Source: Bacteroidota bacterium (GTDB lineage Bacteria > Bacteroidota > Bacteroidia > B-17B0 > Aurantibacillaceae). Taken from it: a stretch of 50,234 bases of DNA. Below the pieces are notes generated by a model. The model was given only the letters and a program-made list of their open reading frames with translations. It was not told the DNA's origin and did no database searches. The DNA lies in NCBI GenBank assembly GCA_018267655.1, contig JAFDYB010000073.1:1-50234 (forward strand). The letters run 5' to 3'. Position numbers and translations under genes: made by a program. How positions within the stretch are numbered: position 1 is the stretch's first letter; every line of letters begins with the position of its first letter. Of the stretch, positions 18,600 to 27,412 are shown in pieces.

Positions 18600-19325
18600 A
18601 TGTTAACAGTTAAAAATATTTTTTTTAATTATAACGGAGCTTCAAATTTTAAAGGCTTACAAAATGTATCGTTTGAATTACCTAAAGGAAAATTTTTAGC
18701 AGTTATAGGCAAAAGCGGTAGTGGTAAAACTACCTTATTAAAATGTATTTATGGCTTAGAAGATCTTTTCTCGGGAGAAATAGTATTAGAAAATGAAAAA
18801 ATTTTAGGCCCCTCTTACAATTTAATACCTGGAAATAGTAATATGGGATTTGTGAGTCAGGATTTTTATATTCTAGATAATCACACCGTTGAAGAAAACA
18901 TTAAAGAACAACTCGTAGGATATACAGACGTGTACAAATTAAAACGAAGCACTGCTTTACTTAAATTATTAGATCTTCAAAAGTTTTCTACGGCTAAAGT
19001 AAATACACTTTCAAGTGGTCAAAGGCAAAGAGTGGCAATAGCAAGGGCATTGGCACTTCCTAAAAAAATACTTTTACTCGATGAACCTTTTAGTAATTTA
19101 GATATTATAATGAAAAAAAAGTTATACGAATTCATTAAAAAGGATATGCGTCAAAATAATACAAGCATTATTTTAGTTACGCATCAACCGGCTGAGTCAA
19201 AAACCATTTCAGATTATACTGCAATTATTAATGAAGGAAAAATATTGCAATTTGACAAAACAAAAATTGTATTTAAAAAACCAAAAAATAAAACTTGTGA
19301 AAAACTAATAGGCAATTTTAGCTAA
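18600..19325 (+). CDS. ABC transporter ATP-binding protein
   Basis: 241-residue single ABC ATPase: Walker A GKSGSGKT (about 37-44), Q-loop near QDFYIL, signature LSSGQRQRVAIARAL, Walker B LLLDEPFSN and the switch His in LVTHQ. It most resembles ATPases of import or lipoprotein-release type systems. No permease or binding protein is next to it: the next gene is convergent and the previous one unrelated. Its membrane partner must be encoded elsewhere, and the substrate is unknown. Confidence 0.9.
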   Translation: MLTVKNIFFNYNGASNFKGLQNVSFELPKGKFLAVIGKSGSGKTTLLKCIYGLEDLFSGEIVLENEKILGPSYNLIPGNSNMGFVSQDFYILDNHTVEENIKEQLVGYTDVYKLKRSTALLKLLDLQKFSTAKVNTLSSGQRQRVAIARALALPKKILLLDEPFSNLDIIMKKKLYEFIKKDMRQNNTSIILVTHQPAESKTISDYTAIINEGKILQFDKTKIVFKKPKNKTCEKLIGNFS

Positions 19326-19338
19326 CAGAAAATAGAAA

Positions 19339-20316
19339 TTACTTTTCAAACATTTTTTTTAACGGACTTACGTCAATAGTATTCATACAATTAAAGTGCT
19401 TTTTAGGGCATTTTTTATAGCCTAGTTTTGAGCAAGGGCGACAATTTAAATTATTTACTTCAAATATTTTATTATGTGAATTAGGTTTATATGGGCTCAT
19501 TCCAAACTCCGGTATGGTATTGCCCCAAAATGAAGCAATGGGCTTTTTTAAAGCTGACGCAATGTGCATTAAACCCGTATCGCTTGTAATTACTACACTT
19601 GCCTGTTTAATTATTGAGGCTGATTGTGCTAAATTAAATTTACCACATGCCGAAATAACTTTTGAGCTAAAATTTTTTTCTAAAATTGCTCCTATTTCGG
19701 CATCTTCTTTTCCGCCAAGCACAATGATTGGCTTGTTACTTAGTAAACAAATTTCGTTTAATTTATTTATGGGGATTTGTTTTGTGTAATACGAACCACC
19801 TGCAACTAAAACGTAATAATCATTAAAATTAAAAGTAGTTGTTACATTAATTTCGTTGTTAGGTGCAATAAAAAAATCTAATCCTAAACCATCATTTACA
19901 ACACCTATAGGTTTTAATGCGTCAAAAAACCTATCTACAATATGAGTCTTTGGAAGTATTTTTTTAGATTTAAGTAACACCGAAAAAAATTTAAGCGTAT
20001 TTATTTTATTAAACTTTATTGCTTTTTTTCCTAATAAAAACGCAAGTTTTCTGCTTCTTATATTGTTGTGCAAGTCAATAATAATATCGAAATTTATTTT
20101 TTTTAACTCGCCAATAATTTCATTAATGCTTGTATCAAAAGTAAAAACGGATTTTAAATAATTATTGTTTTCAACACAAACACTGAACCTTTTTTTTGTT
20201 ACAAAGTAAACGTTGGCATTTGGTTTTTGCTGTTTTATACAGCGCACAACAGGACTTGTTAGAACGATGTCGCCAATTGAACTAAAACGAATAATTAAAA
20301 TGTTTTCGGGTTTCAA
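19339..20316 (-). CDS. Glycosyltransferase family 9 (heptosyltransferase-like)
   Basis: 325 residues, GT-B fold. The N-terminal motif ILIIRFSSIGDIVLTSPVVRCIK is characteristic of LPS heptosyltransferases (WaaF/WaaC-like). The C-terminal nucleotide-sugar site includes ITSDTGLMHIASALKKPIASFWG. A Cys cluster near the C-terminus (CRPCSKLGYKKCP) recurs in Bacteroidota members of this family. It probably adds a sugar to lipid A core or another surface glycan at the inner membrane. It is divergent from msrB. Confidence 0.9.
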   Translation of the reverse strand: MKPENILIIRFSSIGDIVLTSPVVRCIKQQKPNANVYFVTKKRFSVCVENNNYLKSVFTFDTSINEIIGELKKINFDIIIDLHNNIRSRKLAFLLGKKAIKFNKINTLKFFSVLLKSKKILPKTHIVDRFFDALKPIGVVNDGLGLDFFIAPNNEINVTTTFNFNDYYVLVAGGSYYTKQIPINKLNEICLLSNKPIIVLGGKEDAEIGAILEKNFSSKVISACGKFNLAQSASIIKQASVVITSDTGLMHIASALKKPIASFWGNTIPEFGMSPYKPNSHNKIFEVNNLNCRPCSKLGYKKCPKKHFNCMNTIDVSPLKKMFEK

Positions 20317-20371
20317 TTTTTAGTAAAGAAGTCGAAATTTAAGAATTAATTTAAAATAAACTTACTGTTAA

Positions 20372-20403
20372 TTTATGTAAACAACGTAAGTAAATTAAAT
20401 TTG
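20372..20403 (+). promoter_or_regulatory. Promoter of msrB
   Basis: TTTA (20372-20375), 20 bases, TAAATTTG (20396-20403). The predicted start of transcription is near 20408, downstream of the in-frame TTG at 20401. This decides for the ATG at 20419 as the translation start. Confidence 0.55.
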
Positions 20404-20418
20404 CTTCGTAAATTTAGT

Positions 20419-20907
20419 ATGGTGAAATTAATCTGCGCAATTATATTTATCTCTGCATTTACATTTTGTAAGTGCCAAAACGCAAGTAAAGAAAAACAAA
20501 TAAAAATGGATTCAACGTTAAAATTAACAAATGAAGAATGGCAAAAACGCTTGTTGCCGGAACAATACGATGTTTTAAGAAATAAAGGAACAGAAAAGCC
20601 TTATAGCAGCGAGTTAAATAACGAGTACAGTAAAGGCGTTTATGTGTGTGCCGGTTGTGGTGCAGAGCTATTTAACAGCGACCAAAAATTTGAAAGCCAT
20701 TGCGGCTGGCCAAGTTTTGATAATGAAATTGGCAAAGGAACTAATATTGAAAAGAAGCCTGACTTTAGCTACGGCATGATTCGTACAGAAATAATTTGTT
20801 CAAAATGTGGCGGACATTTAGGTCATATTTTTGATGACGGTCCTACCGTAACAGGAAAACGCTATTGCGTTAATGGATTAAGCTTGAAGTTTATAAAGAC
20901 TCCTTAA
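20419..20907 (+). CDS. msrB: Peptide-methionine (R)-S-oxide reductase, exported
   Basis: 162 residues from the ATG at 20419. Reduces methionine-R-sulfoxide in proteins. Two zinc CxxC pairs are visible (CAGC and CSKC), with HCGWPSF and the catalytic Cys in RYCVNGLSL. The N-terminus is a signal sequence with Cys-rich end (FTFCKCQNASK), so the enzyme is probably a periplasmic or membrane-anchored lipoprotein repairing envelope proteins. There is no fused MsrA domain. The alternative upstream TTG overlaps the promoter -7 box and is rejected. Confidence 0.93.
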   Translation: MVKLICAIIFISAFTFCKCQNASKEKQIKMDSTLKLTNEEWQKRLLPEQYDVLRNKGTEKPYSSELNNEYSKGVYVCAGCGAELFNSDQKFESHCGWPSFDNEIGKGTNIEKKPDFSYGMIRTEIICSKCGGHLGHIFDDGPTVTGKRYCVNGLSLKFIKTP

Positions 20908-20910
20908 AAT

Positions 20911-21030
20911 TTATAAAGATTTTGAAACCTGCTTATTAACTTTTGAGTACGCAGGACACTTTTCATGACTTTTGCACGAAACAAACATTAAAATTGCTAA
21001 AACCGGTAAAAATGCGATAACTTTTTTCAT
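20911..21030 (-). CDS. Tiny lipoprotein, 39 residues
   Basis: Minus-strand ORF starting MKKVIAFLPVLAILMFVSC and continuing KSHEKCPAYSKVNKQVSKSL. The first 19 residues are a textbook lipoprotein signal with Cys19, leaving a 21-residue mature peptide containing a second Cys in CPAYS. A -7 box TAAATTTG (minus strand, 21054-21061) lies 23 bases before the ATG. It is convergent with msrB, three bases from its stop. Small lipoproteins with a CPAY-like motif occur widely in Bacteroidota, to my recollection; function unknown. The rest of the interval up to ilvE is AT-rich. Confidence 0.65.
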   Translation of the reverse strand: MKKVIAFLPVLAILMFVSCKSHEKCPAYSKVNKQVSKSL

Positions 21031-21277
21031 TATAAATCTTCTATTTTAAAACCCAAATTTAAACAATTATTCAATAATTAATTAAGATTTTTTAATGGCG
21101 TTAATAACTTTTTAATTTTTCGACTAAAATTAATATAATTCAAATTAAAATTTAATTTGAACCGATTTTCATGCGATTTTCTCCTTTTATACAGAAGTTA
21201 AAAACGACCTTTATTAACAATAAATTTGCTAATGAAAAAATATATTCCTTAATTGTACCAATAAAAATTGCTTTTTT

Positions 21278-22342
21278 ATGATAACAACAACAGATATTAA
21301 GATACATAAAACAAATAAATCTCGCATAGCTGAGTACGACATTAATAATGTCCCCTTTGGAAAATGCTTTAGCGACCACATGTTTGTTGCCGAATATGCA
21401 AACGGAAAATGGGAGCGCTCATATATTGAACCATATCAAAATGTTCCTATGAGCTATGCTACTAGCGCCTTACACTACGGTCAAGCAATTTTTGAAGGAA
21501 TGAAGGCCTATAAAAATGATAATGGTGAGGTAGCAATATTTAGACCTTACGAAAACCTAAACCGATTAAATAAAAGTGCAATTCGCATGGCGATGCCCGA
21601 AGTTCCCGAAGAGATTTTTATGGGAGGACTAATAGAGTTATTAAAACTTGATGCTGCTTGGGTACCCTCTAGTGAAACAGGTAGTTTATACATACGCCCT
21701 TTTATTATTGCAACCGATGAGGCTATTGGCGTAAAATCAAGTGATACTTATAAATTTATAATCATTACCTGCCCGGCCGGTAAATATTACAGCGAACCAA
21801 TAAAAGTATTAGTTGAAACAAAATATTTTAGAGCCGTCCACGGTGGTGTTGGTTTTGTAAAAGCTGCAGGAAACTACGGCAGAAGCCTTTATCCAACTAA
21901 ATTAGCTCAGCAAAGAGGTTACCAACAAGTAATATGGACAGACAGTAAAACAAACCAATACGTTGAAGAAAGTGGCACCATGAATTTAATGTTTGTAATT
22001 GGCGAAACCTTATTAACCCCCGAGCTTAGCGACACAATACTTTCGGGCATTACACGTAAATCGGTATTACAACTTGCAAAACACTGGGGCATGAAAATAG
22101 AAGAGCGTAAAATAAGCATTCGCGAAATATTAACTGCTCAAGGAAACGGTAATTTAAAAGAAGCTTTTGGAGTAGGAACTGCAGCCACAATTGCACAAAT
22201 AATTTCAATTGGTTGTGATGGTAAAGATTATGAATTGCCTCCTGTTAACTCTCGTGTTTTTTCTAATAAAATTGATGAAACCCTTAGAAATATTCGTAAA
22301 GGGAAAATAAAAGATGAGTTTGATTGGATGTACAAAGTATAA
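21278..22342 (+). CDS. ilvE: Branched-chain amino acid aminotransferase
   Basis: 354-residue fold-type IV PLP enzyme interconverting Leu, Ile and Val with their 2-oxo acids using glutamate/2-oxoglutarate. The PLP Lys is Lys195 in GFVKAAGNYGRSL. The signature VEESGTMNLMFV follows at about 229-240, and the N-terminal SALHYGQAIFEGMKAY at about 63-78. Length matches the long bacterial/eukaryotic-type IlvE. A -7 box TAAATTTG at 21221-21228 would give a leader of about 45 bases; it contains a six-codon ORF (MKKYIP), probably chance. Confidence 0.95.
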   Translation: MITTTDIKIHKTNKSRIAEYDINNVPFGKCFSDHMFVAEYANGKWERSYIEPYQNVPMSYATSALHYGQAIFEGMKAYKNDNGEVAIFRPYENLNRLNKSAIRMAMPEVPEEIFMGGLIELLKLDAAWVPSSETGSLYIRPFIIATDEAIGVKSSDTYKFIIITCPAGKYYSEPIKVLVETKYFRAVHGGVGFVKAAGNYGRSLYPTKLAQQRGYQQVIWTDSKTNQYVEESGTMNLMFVIGETLLTPELSDTILSGITRKSVLQLAKHWGMKIEERKISIREILTAQGNGNLKEAFGVGTAATIAQIISIGCDGKDYELPPVNSRVFSNKIDETLRNIRKGKIKDEFDWMYKV

Positions 22343-22400
22343 CACTTTAATTAGATTTGTATTTTCTTAATACTTAAAAATTACTTTATAACTTTACTTT

Positions 22401-24500
22401 GTGGTAACACTTAGTACACCTATTGAATATATTAAGGGCATTGGACCTGTTAAAGCAGATGTTTTAAAAAAAGAGTTAAACATCTTTACAGCTCATGATT
22501 TAATTACGCACTACCCCTTTAGATATATTGACAGAACTAAGTTTTATAATATTAAAGATGTTTCTGCTGACTTGCCTAATATTCAACTAAAAGGGAAATT
22601 TATTTCTATTGAAATTGTAGGAAATAAAAAATCAAAACGTTTAAGTGCTATATTTTCTGATGGAACAGGAACAATTGAATTAGTTTGGTTTAAAGGCTAT
22701 CAATGGTTGCATACTAAATTTAACACAAAATCAGAATATGTGATTTTTGGAAAACCATCACTTTATGGTAGCAAACACAATATTACCCACCCCGAAGTGA
22801 ATGAGTTTAACGATGACTATGTAAAAACTTTATCGGCGTATCAGCCTGTTTACAATAGCACCGAAAAATTAAAACAAAAAGGTTTAGATAGTGAAGGCTT
22901 AAGGCGAATAATTAAGCAATATGTAGGGCAAATAAAAGAATTTGATGTGCCCGAATTTCACTCGCCTGATTTTATAAATCAACACAAACTCGTTAGCCAT
23001 TTTAGTGCGCTCATAAATATACACATACCCTCATCTGAACAGGCTTTAGCTGCTGCTTTGTTAAGGCTAAAATTTGATGAGTTATTTTTTGTTCAATTAA
23101 AATTATTAAAAGGATATAAACACAGAGTAAATCATACGACGGGCTTTGTATTTAAAAAAGTTGGCCCCCTATTTACAGAGTTGTTTGAAAAATATTTGCC
23201 TTTTGAACTAACCGTAGCTCAAAAAAGAGTATTAAAAGAAATTAGGAGCGACTTAGGTAAAGGAAAGCAAATGAGCAGGTTAGTTCAAGGTGATGTTGGC
23301 AGCGGCAAAACAATAGTGGCAGCGCTTACAATGTTATTAGCCTTAGATAATGGATTTCAATCTTGCTTAATGGCCCCTACCGAAATTTTAGCCCAACAAC
23401 ACTTTCAAACAATATCTAAATTATTTGCTTCAATAAATATTGAGGTTGCTTTGCTCACCGGAAGTACAAAGGAAAAACAAAAGAAAAATATTCTTGAAAA
23501 ATTATTAAGCAATGATATTAAAATAATTATTGGCACACATGCTTTAATTGAAGATTCAGTTAAATTTAATTGCTTGGGGCTTGCTATAATTGATGAACAA
23601 CATCGTTTTGGCGTAGCACAACGCTCAAAATTGCAAACAAAAAATACTACCCATCCTCATGTTTTAGTAATGACTGCAACGCCTATCCCTCGCACATTAG
23701 CAATGACTTTATACGGAGATTTAGACGTAAGTGTTATTGACGAGTTACCACCCGGCAGAAAGCCAATTAGTACGGTACACTATTTTGAATCGCATCGTTT
23801 ACGATTATACGGATTTTTAAGAGAACAAATAGAAATAGGACGCCAAATTTATGTCGTGTATCCTTTAATTGAAGAGAGCGAAAAAATGGACTATCAAAAT
23901 TTGCAACAAGGATATGATAATTTATTGAACGAGTTTCCTTTACCCATTTTTCAAATTAGTATTCTGCATGGTAGATTAACACCTCTGCAAAAAGAATACG
24001 AAATGGAACGCTTTGCAAAAGCTCAAACCCAAATAATGGTAGCTACAACTGTAATTGAAGTAGGCGTAAACGTACCTAACGCTAGTGTAATGGTAATTGA
24101 AAGCGCTGAAAAATTTGGCTTATCCCAATTGCACCAATTACGTGGTAGAGTAGGGCGAGGAGCAGAACAAAGTTATTGTATTTTAATGACCGGAAACAAA
24201 TTAAGCACTGATGCAAGGTTAAGAATGAAAACCATGGTACAAACAAATGATGGTTTTGAAATCAGTGAAGCTGACTTAAAATTGAGAGGTCCGGGTGATA
24301 TACAAGGCACACAACAAAGTGGTATAATGGACTTAAAACTTTCTGACTTAGCAAAAGATGCTACAATTCTCAATAAGGCAAGAAATGCAGCTTTTGACAT
24401 ATTAGATGCAGACCCGGAGCTAGCACTAGCATCAAATTTAGAATATGCAAAAATAATTGCAAGCAAGAATAGTGTATTTAATTGGAACAGAGTAGGTTAA
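22401..24500 (+). CDS. recG: ATP-dependent DNA helicase RecG
   Basis: 699-residue SF2 helicase that remodels stalled forks and Holliday junctions. The N-terminal wedge/OB domain (about 60-150) is followed by Walker A GDVGSGKT (297-304), the DEQH box (398-401, DEQHRFGV), TATPIPRTL, and C-terminal motifs VATTVIEVGVNVPNA and QLRGRVGRG. Length is normal for RecG. The start is GTG at 22401; no ATG fits the conserved N-terminus (TPIEYIKGIGPVKA). Confidence 0.96.
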   Translation: MVTLSTPIEYIKGIGPVKADVLKKELNIFTAHDLITHYPFRYIDRTKFYNIKDVSADLPNIQLKGKFISIEIVGNKKSKRLSAIFSDGTGTIELVWFKGYQWLHTKFNTKSEYVIFGKPSLYGSKHNITHPEVNEFNDDYVKTLSAYQPVYNSTEKLKQKGLDSEGLRRIIKQYVGQIKEFDVPEFHSPDFINQHKLVSHFSALINIHIPSSEQALAAALLRLKFDELFFVQLKLLKGYKHRVNHTTGFVFKKVGPLFTELFEKYLPFELTVAQKRVLKEIRSDLGKGKQMSRLVQGDVGSGKTIVAALTMLLALDNGFQSCLMAPTEILAQQHFQTISKLFASINIEVALLTGSTKEKQKKNILEKLLSNDIKIIIGTHALIEDSVKFNCLGLAIIDEQHRFGVAQRSKLQTKNTTHPHVLVMTATPIPRTLAMTLYGDLDVSVIDELPPGRKPISTVHYFESHRLRLYGFLREQIEIGRQIYVVYPLIEESEKMDYQNLQQGYDNLLNEFPLPIFQISILHGRLTPLQKEYEMERFAKAQTQIMVATTVIEVGVNVPNASVMVIESAEKFGLSQLHQLRGRVGRGAEQSYCILMTGNKLSTDARLRMKTMVQTNDGFEISEADLKLRGPGDIQGTQQSGIMDLKLSDLAKDATILNKARNAAFDILDADPELALASNLEYAKIIASKNSVFNWNRVG

Positions 24501-24598
24501 CGATTTTTACTGATCTTGAATAATTTTCACCTTGCTTTGTAACCAATTTAAAAATAAACACTCTAATTACTATATCAACAAACTAATTAAGTTTTTAT

Positions 24599-24955
24599 AT
24601 GAAAAAAATAATTTTTACCGGTGCTGTAATAGCCATAGCTTTAATTGCCTGCAAATCTAAAAAAAGCGCAAGCTCAGAGTTGAAAAGTACAAATGAGTCC
24701 GCATCATTAGACAAGCAATTAAACGCAGTTAAAATGCGTTTTTCAGATGCTACAAAAGAGGAGTTGCAAAATGGTAAAAAAATATATACAGGACAATGTA
24801 CAAATTGTCATGAGGCAAAGGACTTAACAGTATATAGTGAGCCAAAATTGCTTGAGATTGTTGATGATATGGCAAAGAAAGCAGAAATAAATGCATCTGA
24901 AAAACAAGCCTTAATTCGCTATGCTATAGGAATTAGAGCTATTTCTAAACAATAA
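24599..24955 (+). CDS. Cytochrome c-like lipoprotein
   Basis: 118 residues. A lipoprotein signal with Cys18 (LIACKSKK) is followed by a Ser/Lys linker and a single heme-binding CxxCH (CTNCHEAKD). A Met-rich helix stands in place of a clear distal-ligand loop. A small periplasmic or outer-membrane heme c protein is inferred, its partner unknown. The ECF sigma gene begins 13 bases after its stop, so the two share a transcript. Confidence 0.8.
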   Translation: MKKIIFTGAVIAIALIACKSKKSASSELKSTNESASLDKQLNAVKMRFSDATKEELQNGKKIYTGQCTNCHEAKDLTVYSEPKLLEIVDDMAKKAEINASEKQALIRYAIGIRAISKQ

Positions 24956-24968
24956 AAACACAGTAAAA

Positions 24969-25619
24969 ATGAAACAATTTGAAAAGTTAAGCGATGTAGA
25001 AGTGATTGACCGGATATTAAGCGGTGAAAAATTTTTATATGAATTAATAGTAAGACGATACAATCCTTATTTGTACAAAATTGGGCGCTCGTATAATTAC
25101 AACCATTTTGATACAGAAGATTTGATGCAAGATACTTATGTAGATGCTTACAAAGGTTTGGCACAGTTCCAAAAAAAAGCAAGCGTTAAAACTTGGCTAA
25201 CAAGAATAATGCTGAACAACTGTTTTAGAAAAAAAGAAAAATTGAGCTTTAAAAATGAAATATCTCAAGAAATAAACGATAATAATATGCCAATGTATAG
25301 TAGCAGCACTGGTAACAATCCTTATAAAGCACTTCACAGTAAAGAATTAGGCTTAATCATTGAAAAAACATTAGAACACTTACCTGAAGATTACAGGCTA
25401 GTGTTTGCACTTAGAGAAATGAATGAGTTTAATGTAGCCGAAACATCTGAATTAATGGGAATAAGCGAGGCAAACGTTAAAGTTAAATTAAGTAGGGCAA
25501 AAGAAATGTTGAGAACAGAATTAGAAAAGAACTATGTAGTAAAAGATTTATATGAGTTTAATTTGATTTACTGCGATGCAATAGTTGAAAAAGTAATGAA
25601 GCAAATAGAGAATATATAA
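24969..25619 (+). CDS. ECF-type RNA polymerase sigma factor
   Basis: 216 residues. Sigma region 2 is seen in FDTEDLMQDTYVDAYKGLAQFQ and VKTWLTRIMLNNCFR (about 53-90). Region 4 is LPEDYRLVFALREMNEFNVAETSELMGISEANVKVKLSRAKEML (about 138-180). A C-terminal extension of about 30 residues contains a Cys. No anti-sigma gene is adjacent; its neighbours are the cytochrome c lipoprotein upstream and folE 25 bases downstream. It may respond to redox or envelope state through an unlinked partner. Confidence 0.92.
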   Translation: MKQFEKLSDVEVIDRILSGEKFLYELIVRRYNPYLYKIGRSYNYNHFDTEDLMQDTYVDAYKGLAQFQKKASVKTWLTRIMLNNCFRKKEKLSFKNEISQEINDNNMPMYSSSTGNNPYKALHSKELGLIIEKTLEHLPEDYRLVFALREMNEFNVAETSELMGISEANVKVKLSRAKEMLRTELEKNYVVKDLYEFNLIYCDAIVEKVMKQIENI

Positions 25620-25644
25620 TTGATATTAAAATTGGATATATAGC

Positions 25645-26292
25645 ATGAAAAAAAATGTAACTAAAACAGAAGTGTTAGAATCACTCATTGAAACGCCAAT
25701 GCAAAAAAATGCTTTTATTTTTAGCGATGAAGAGAAAATAAAGCGAATAGAATATCATTTTTCTGAAATAATGGATACGCTTGGCCTTGATTTATATGAT
25801 GATAGCTTAAAAGACACGCCAAATCGCGTAGCTAAAATGTACGTTAACGAACTATTTAGTGGCTTAAACACCGCTAATAAGCCTGATATAAGCTTATTTA
25901 AAAATAAATACGGCTATAAAAGAATGTTGATTGAAAAAGATATTACGCTTTACTCAAATTGCGAACACCATTTTGTTCCTATAATTGGAAAGGCGCACGT
26001 AGCGTATATTCCTGGCAAGCAAGTAATAGGCCTTTCTAAAATTAACAGGTTGGTGCAATTTTATGCAAAACGCCCGCAGGTTCAGGAACGCCTAACCATT
26101 CAAATATCAGAAGGATTAAAAGAAATTTTGCAGCACGAAGATGTTGCAGTGATTATTGAAGCCGATCATTTATGCGTAGCATCTCGTGGCATTAATGATA
26201 CCAACAGTGTAACAACAACATCTGAATTTTCGGGTAAGTTTGAGCAAGAAAGTATTAAACAAGAATTTTTATCACTGATTTATAAAAAATAA
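25645..26292 (+). CDS. folE: GTP cyclohydrolase I
   Basis: 215 residues; converts GTP to 7,8-dihydroneopterin triphosphate, the first step to folate and pterins. Zinc ligands Cys106 and His109 lie in YSNCEHHFVP and Cys177 in DHLCVASRG. The GTP-binding block PGKQVIGLSKINRLVQFYAKRPQVQERLT is intact. The next gene begins 3 bases after its stop, so folE and the oxidoreductase are one operon. Confidence 0.96.
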   Translation: MKKNVTKTEVLESLIETPMQKNAFIFSDEEKIKRIEYHFSEIMDTLGLDLYDDSLKDTPNRVAKMYVNELFSGLNTANKPDISLFKNKYGYKRMLIEKDITLYSNCEHHFVPIIGKAHVAYIPGKQVIGLSKINRLVQFYAKRPQVQERLTIQISEGLKEILQHEDVAVIIEADHLCVASRGINDTNSVTTTSEFSGKFEQESIKQEFLSLIYKK

Positions 26293-26295
26293 TTT

Positions 26296-26964
26296 ATGTC
26301 GCAAATAGTAAAAATTAAATCTATTGAAAAAATCACACACGATGTGCTTAAAATAGTAACAGAAAAGCCAAATGGAATAAAATATAATACCGGACAAGCA
26401 GTAGATGTTTCAATAAATAAAAAAGATTTTGAACAAGAGTTAAGAGCCTTCACATTTACTTCTTTACCTGACGATAATTTTTTAGAATTTATAATAAAAA
26501 CATACCCCTTGCATAAAGGAGTTACAAATCAATTGCGCTCATTAACTATTGGAGATGAGTTAATTATTGGTGGTGTTTTTGGAGATATATCCTATAAAGG
26601 CGAAGGTATTTTTATTGCAGGAGGTGCAGGCATTACACCCTTTTTAGCCATTTTTAAAGAGTTGGAGAAACAAAATATAATAGGAAACAATAAACTAATA
26701 TTTGCCAATAAAACTAAAGCAGATATAATTCTTGAAAACGATCTAAAGCATTTACTAGGAAAAAACTATGTAAACGTACTATCCGATGAAAAGTTTGATG
26801 GTTACGAACATGGATTTATTACGGCAGAAATAATAAAAAAACAAATCCATTCTTTTACAAACTACTTTTATTTATGCGGTCCGGAGCCCATGATGAATGC
26901 GGTTTTAAATCATTTAAAAGCATTAGGCGTGCCGGAAGAGTTTATTGTAAAAGAAGCTTTTTAG
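26296..26964 (+). CDS. Ferredoxin-NADP reductase-like flavin oxidoreductase
   Basis: 222 residues. An N-terminal FAD-binding barrel carries RAFTFTSLP. The C-terminal nucleotide-binding domain has GGAGITPFLAIF and YLCGPEPMM. There is no fused 2Fe-2S or globin domain. It is a soluble NAD(P)H-dependent electron-transfer flavoprotein; its acceptor is unknown. It is 3 bases after folE, so a role in supplying electrons to a pterin- or heme-linked reaction is conceivable but only inferred. Confidence 0.88.
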   Translation: MSQIVKIKSIEKITHDVLKIVTEKPNGIKYNTGQAVDVSINKKDFEQELRAFTFTSLPDDNFLEFIIKTYPLHKGVTNQLRSLTIGDELIIGGVFGDISYKGEGIFIAGGAGITPFLAIFKELEKQNIIGNNKLIFANKTKADIILENDLKHLLGKNYVNVLSDEKFDGYEHGFITAEIIKKQIHSFTNYFYLCGPEPMMNAVLNHLKALGVPEEFIVKEAF

Positions 26965-27006
26965 TAAAGCTTTTAATTTAAATTAATAATTATTTGGTGT
27001 AAGAAG

Positions 27007-27039
27007 AGCGTTAAAATTTATAATTTTGACGCTTTTTTT
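27007..27039 (+). terminator. Terminator-like hairpin touching the DUF983 start codon
   Basis: A 12-base-pair stem (27007-27018 with 27022-27033, one G-U pair, 3-base loop) is followed by T7, and the ATG of the next gene is the very next base (27040). It fits the end of the folE operon transcript. The right arm also contains TAATTTTG (27021-27028), a match to the -7 consensus, so terminator and promoter may overlap. Confidence 0.75.
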
Positions 27040-27411
27040 ATGAAAATTATTGAGCTAATATATTCTGTAACCACTAATAAATGTCCGCGTTGTCATAAAG
27101 GAAAAGTTTTTAAAAACAATAATCCTTATGCAATTAAACAGCCCTTAAAAATGAATGATAGTTGCAGTGTATGTAACTTAAAGTATGAAAAAGAACCCGG
27201 CTTTTTTTATGGAGCTATGTACGCTTCGTATGCAATTACATCAGGGTTATTTATAATGTGGTTTGTTGCCGATTTAATTTGGCTTCACTTAGCACCTTTA
27301 AAGTTATTTGTTTATGTGAGTTTAACTTTAATTTTAGGCTTTCCATTAATATTTACGTGGGCGCGATTGCTTTGGTTAAATTTATTTAATAAGTACGATA
27401 AAAAATATTAG
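27040..27411 (+). CDS. DUF983 family membrane protein
   Basis: 123 residues. An N-terminal CPRCHKGKVF and a second CSVCNLKYEKEPGFFYGAMYASY form the zinc-ribbon-like pair and signature of DUF983. Two hydrophobic segments follow (about 63-82 and 88-110). Function unknown. It is convergent with the symporter gene, one base apart. Confidence 0.9.
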   Translation: MKIIELIYSVTTNKCPRCHKGKVFKNNNPYAIKQPLKMNDSCSVCNLKYEKEPGFFYGAMYASYAITSGLFIMWFVADLIWLHLAPLKLFVYVSLTLILGFPLIFTWARLLWLNLFNKYDKKY

Positions 27412-27412
27412 A

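Noticed and set aside
21233..21253. Six-codon upstream ORF as a leader peptide controlling ilvE
   Set aside because: It has no run of branched-chain codons and no attenuator hairpin follows.
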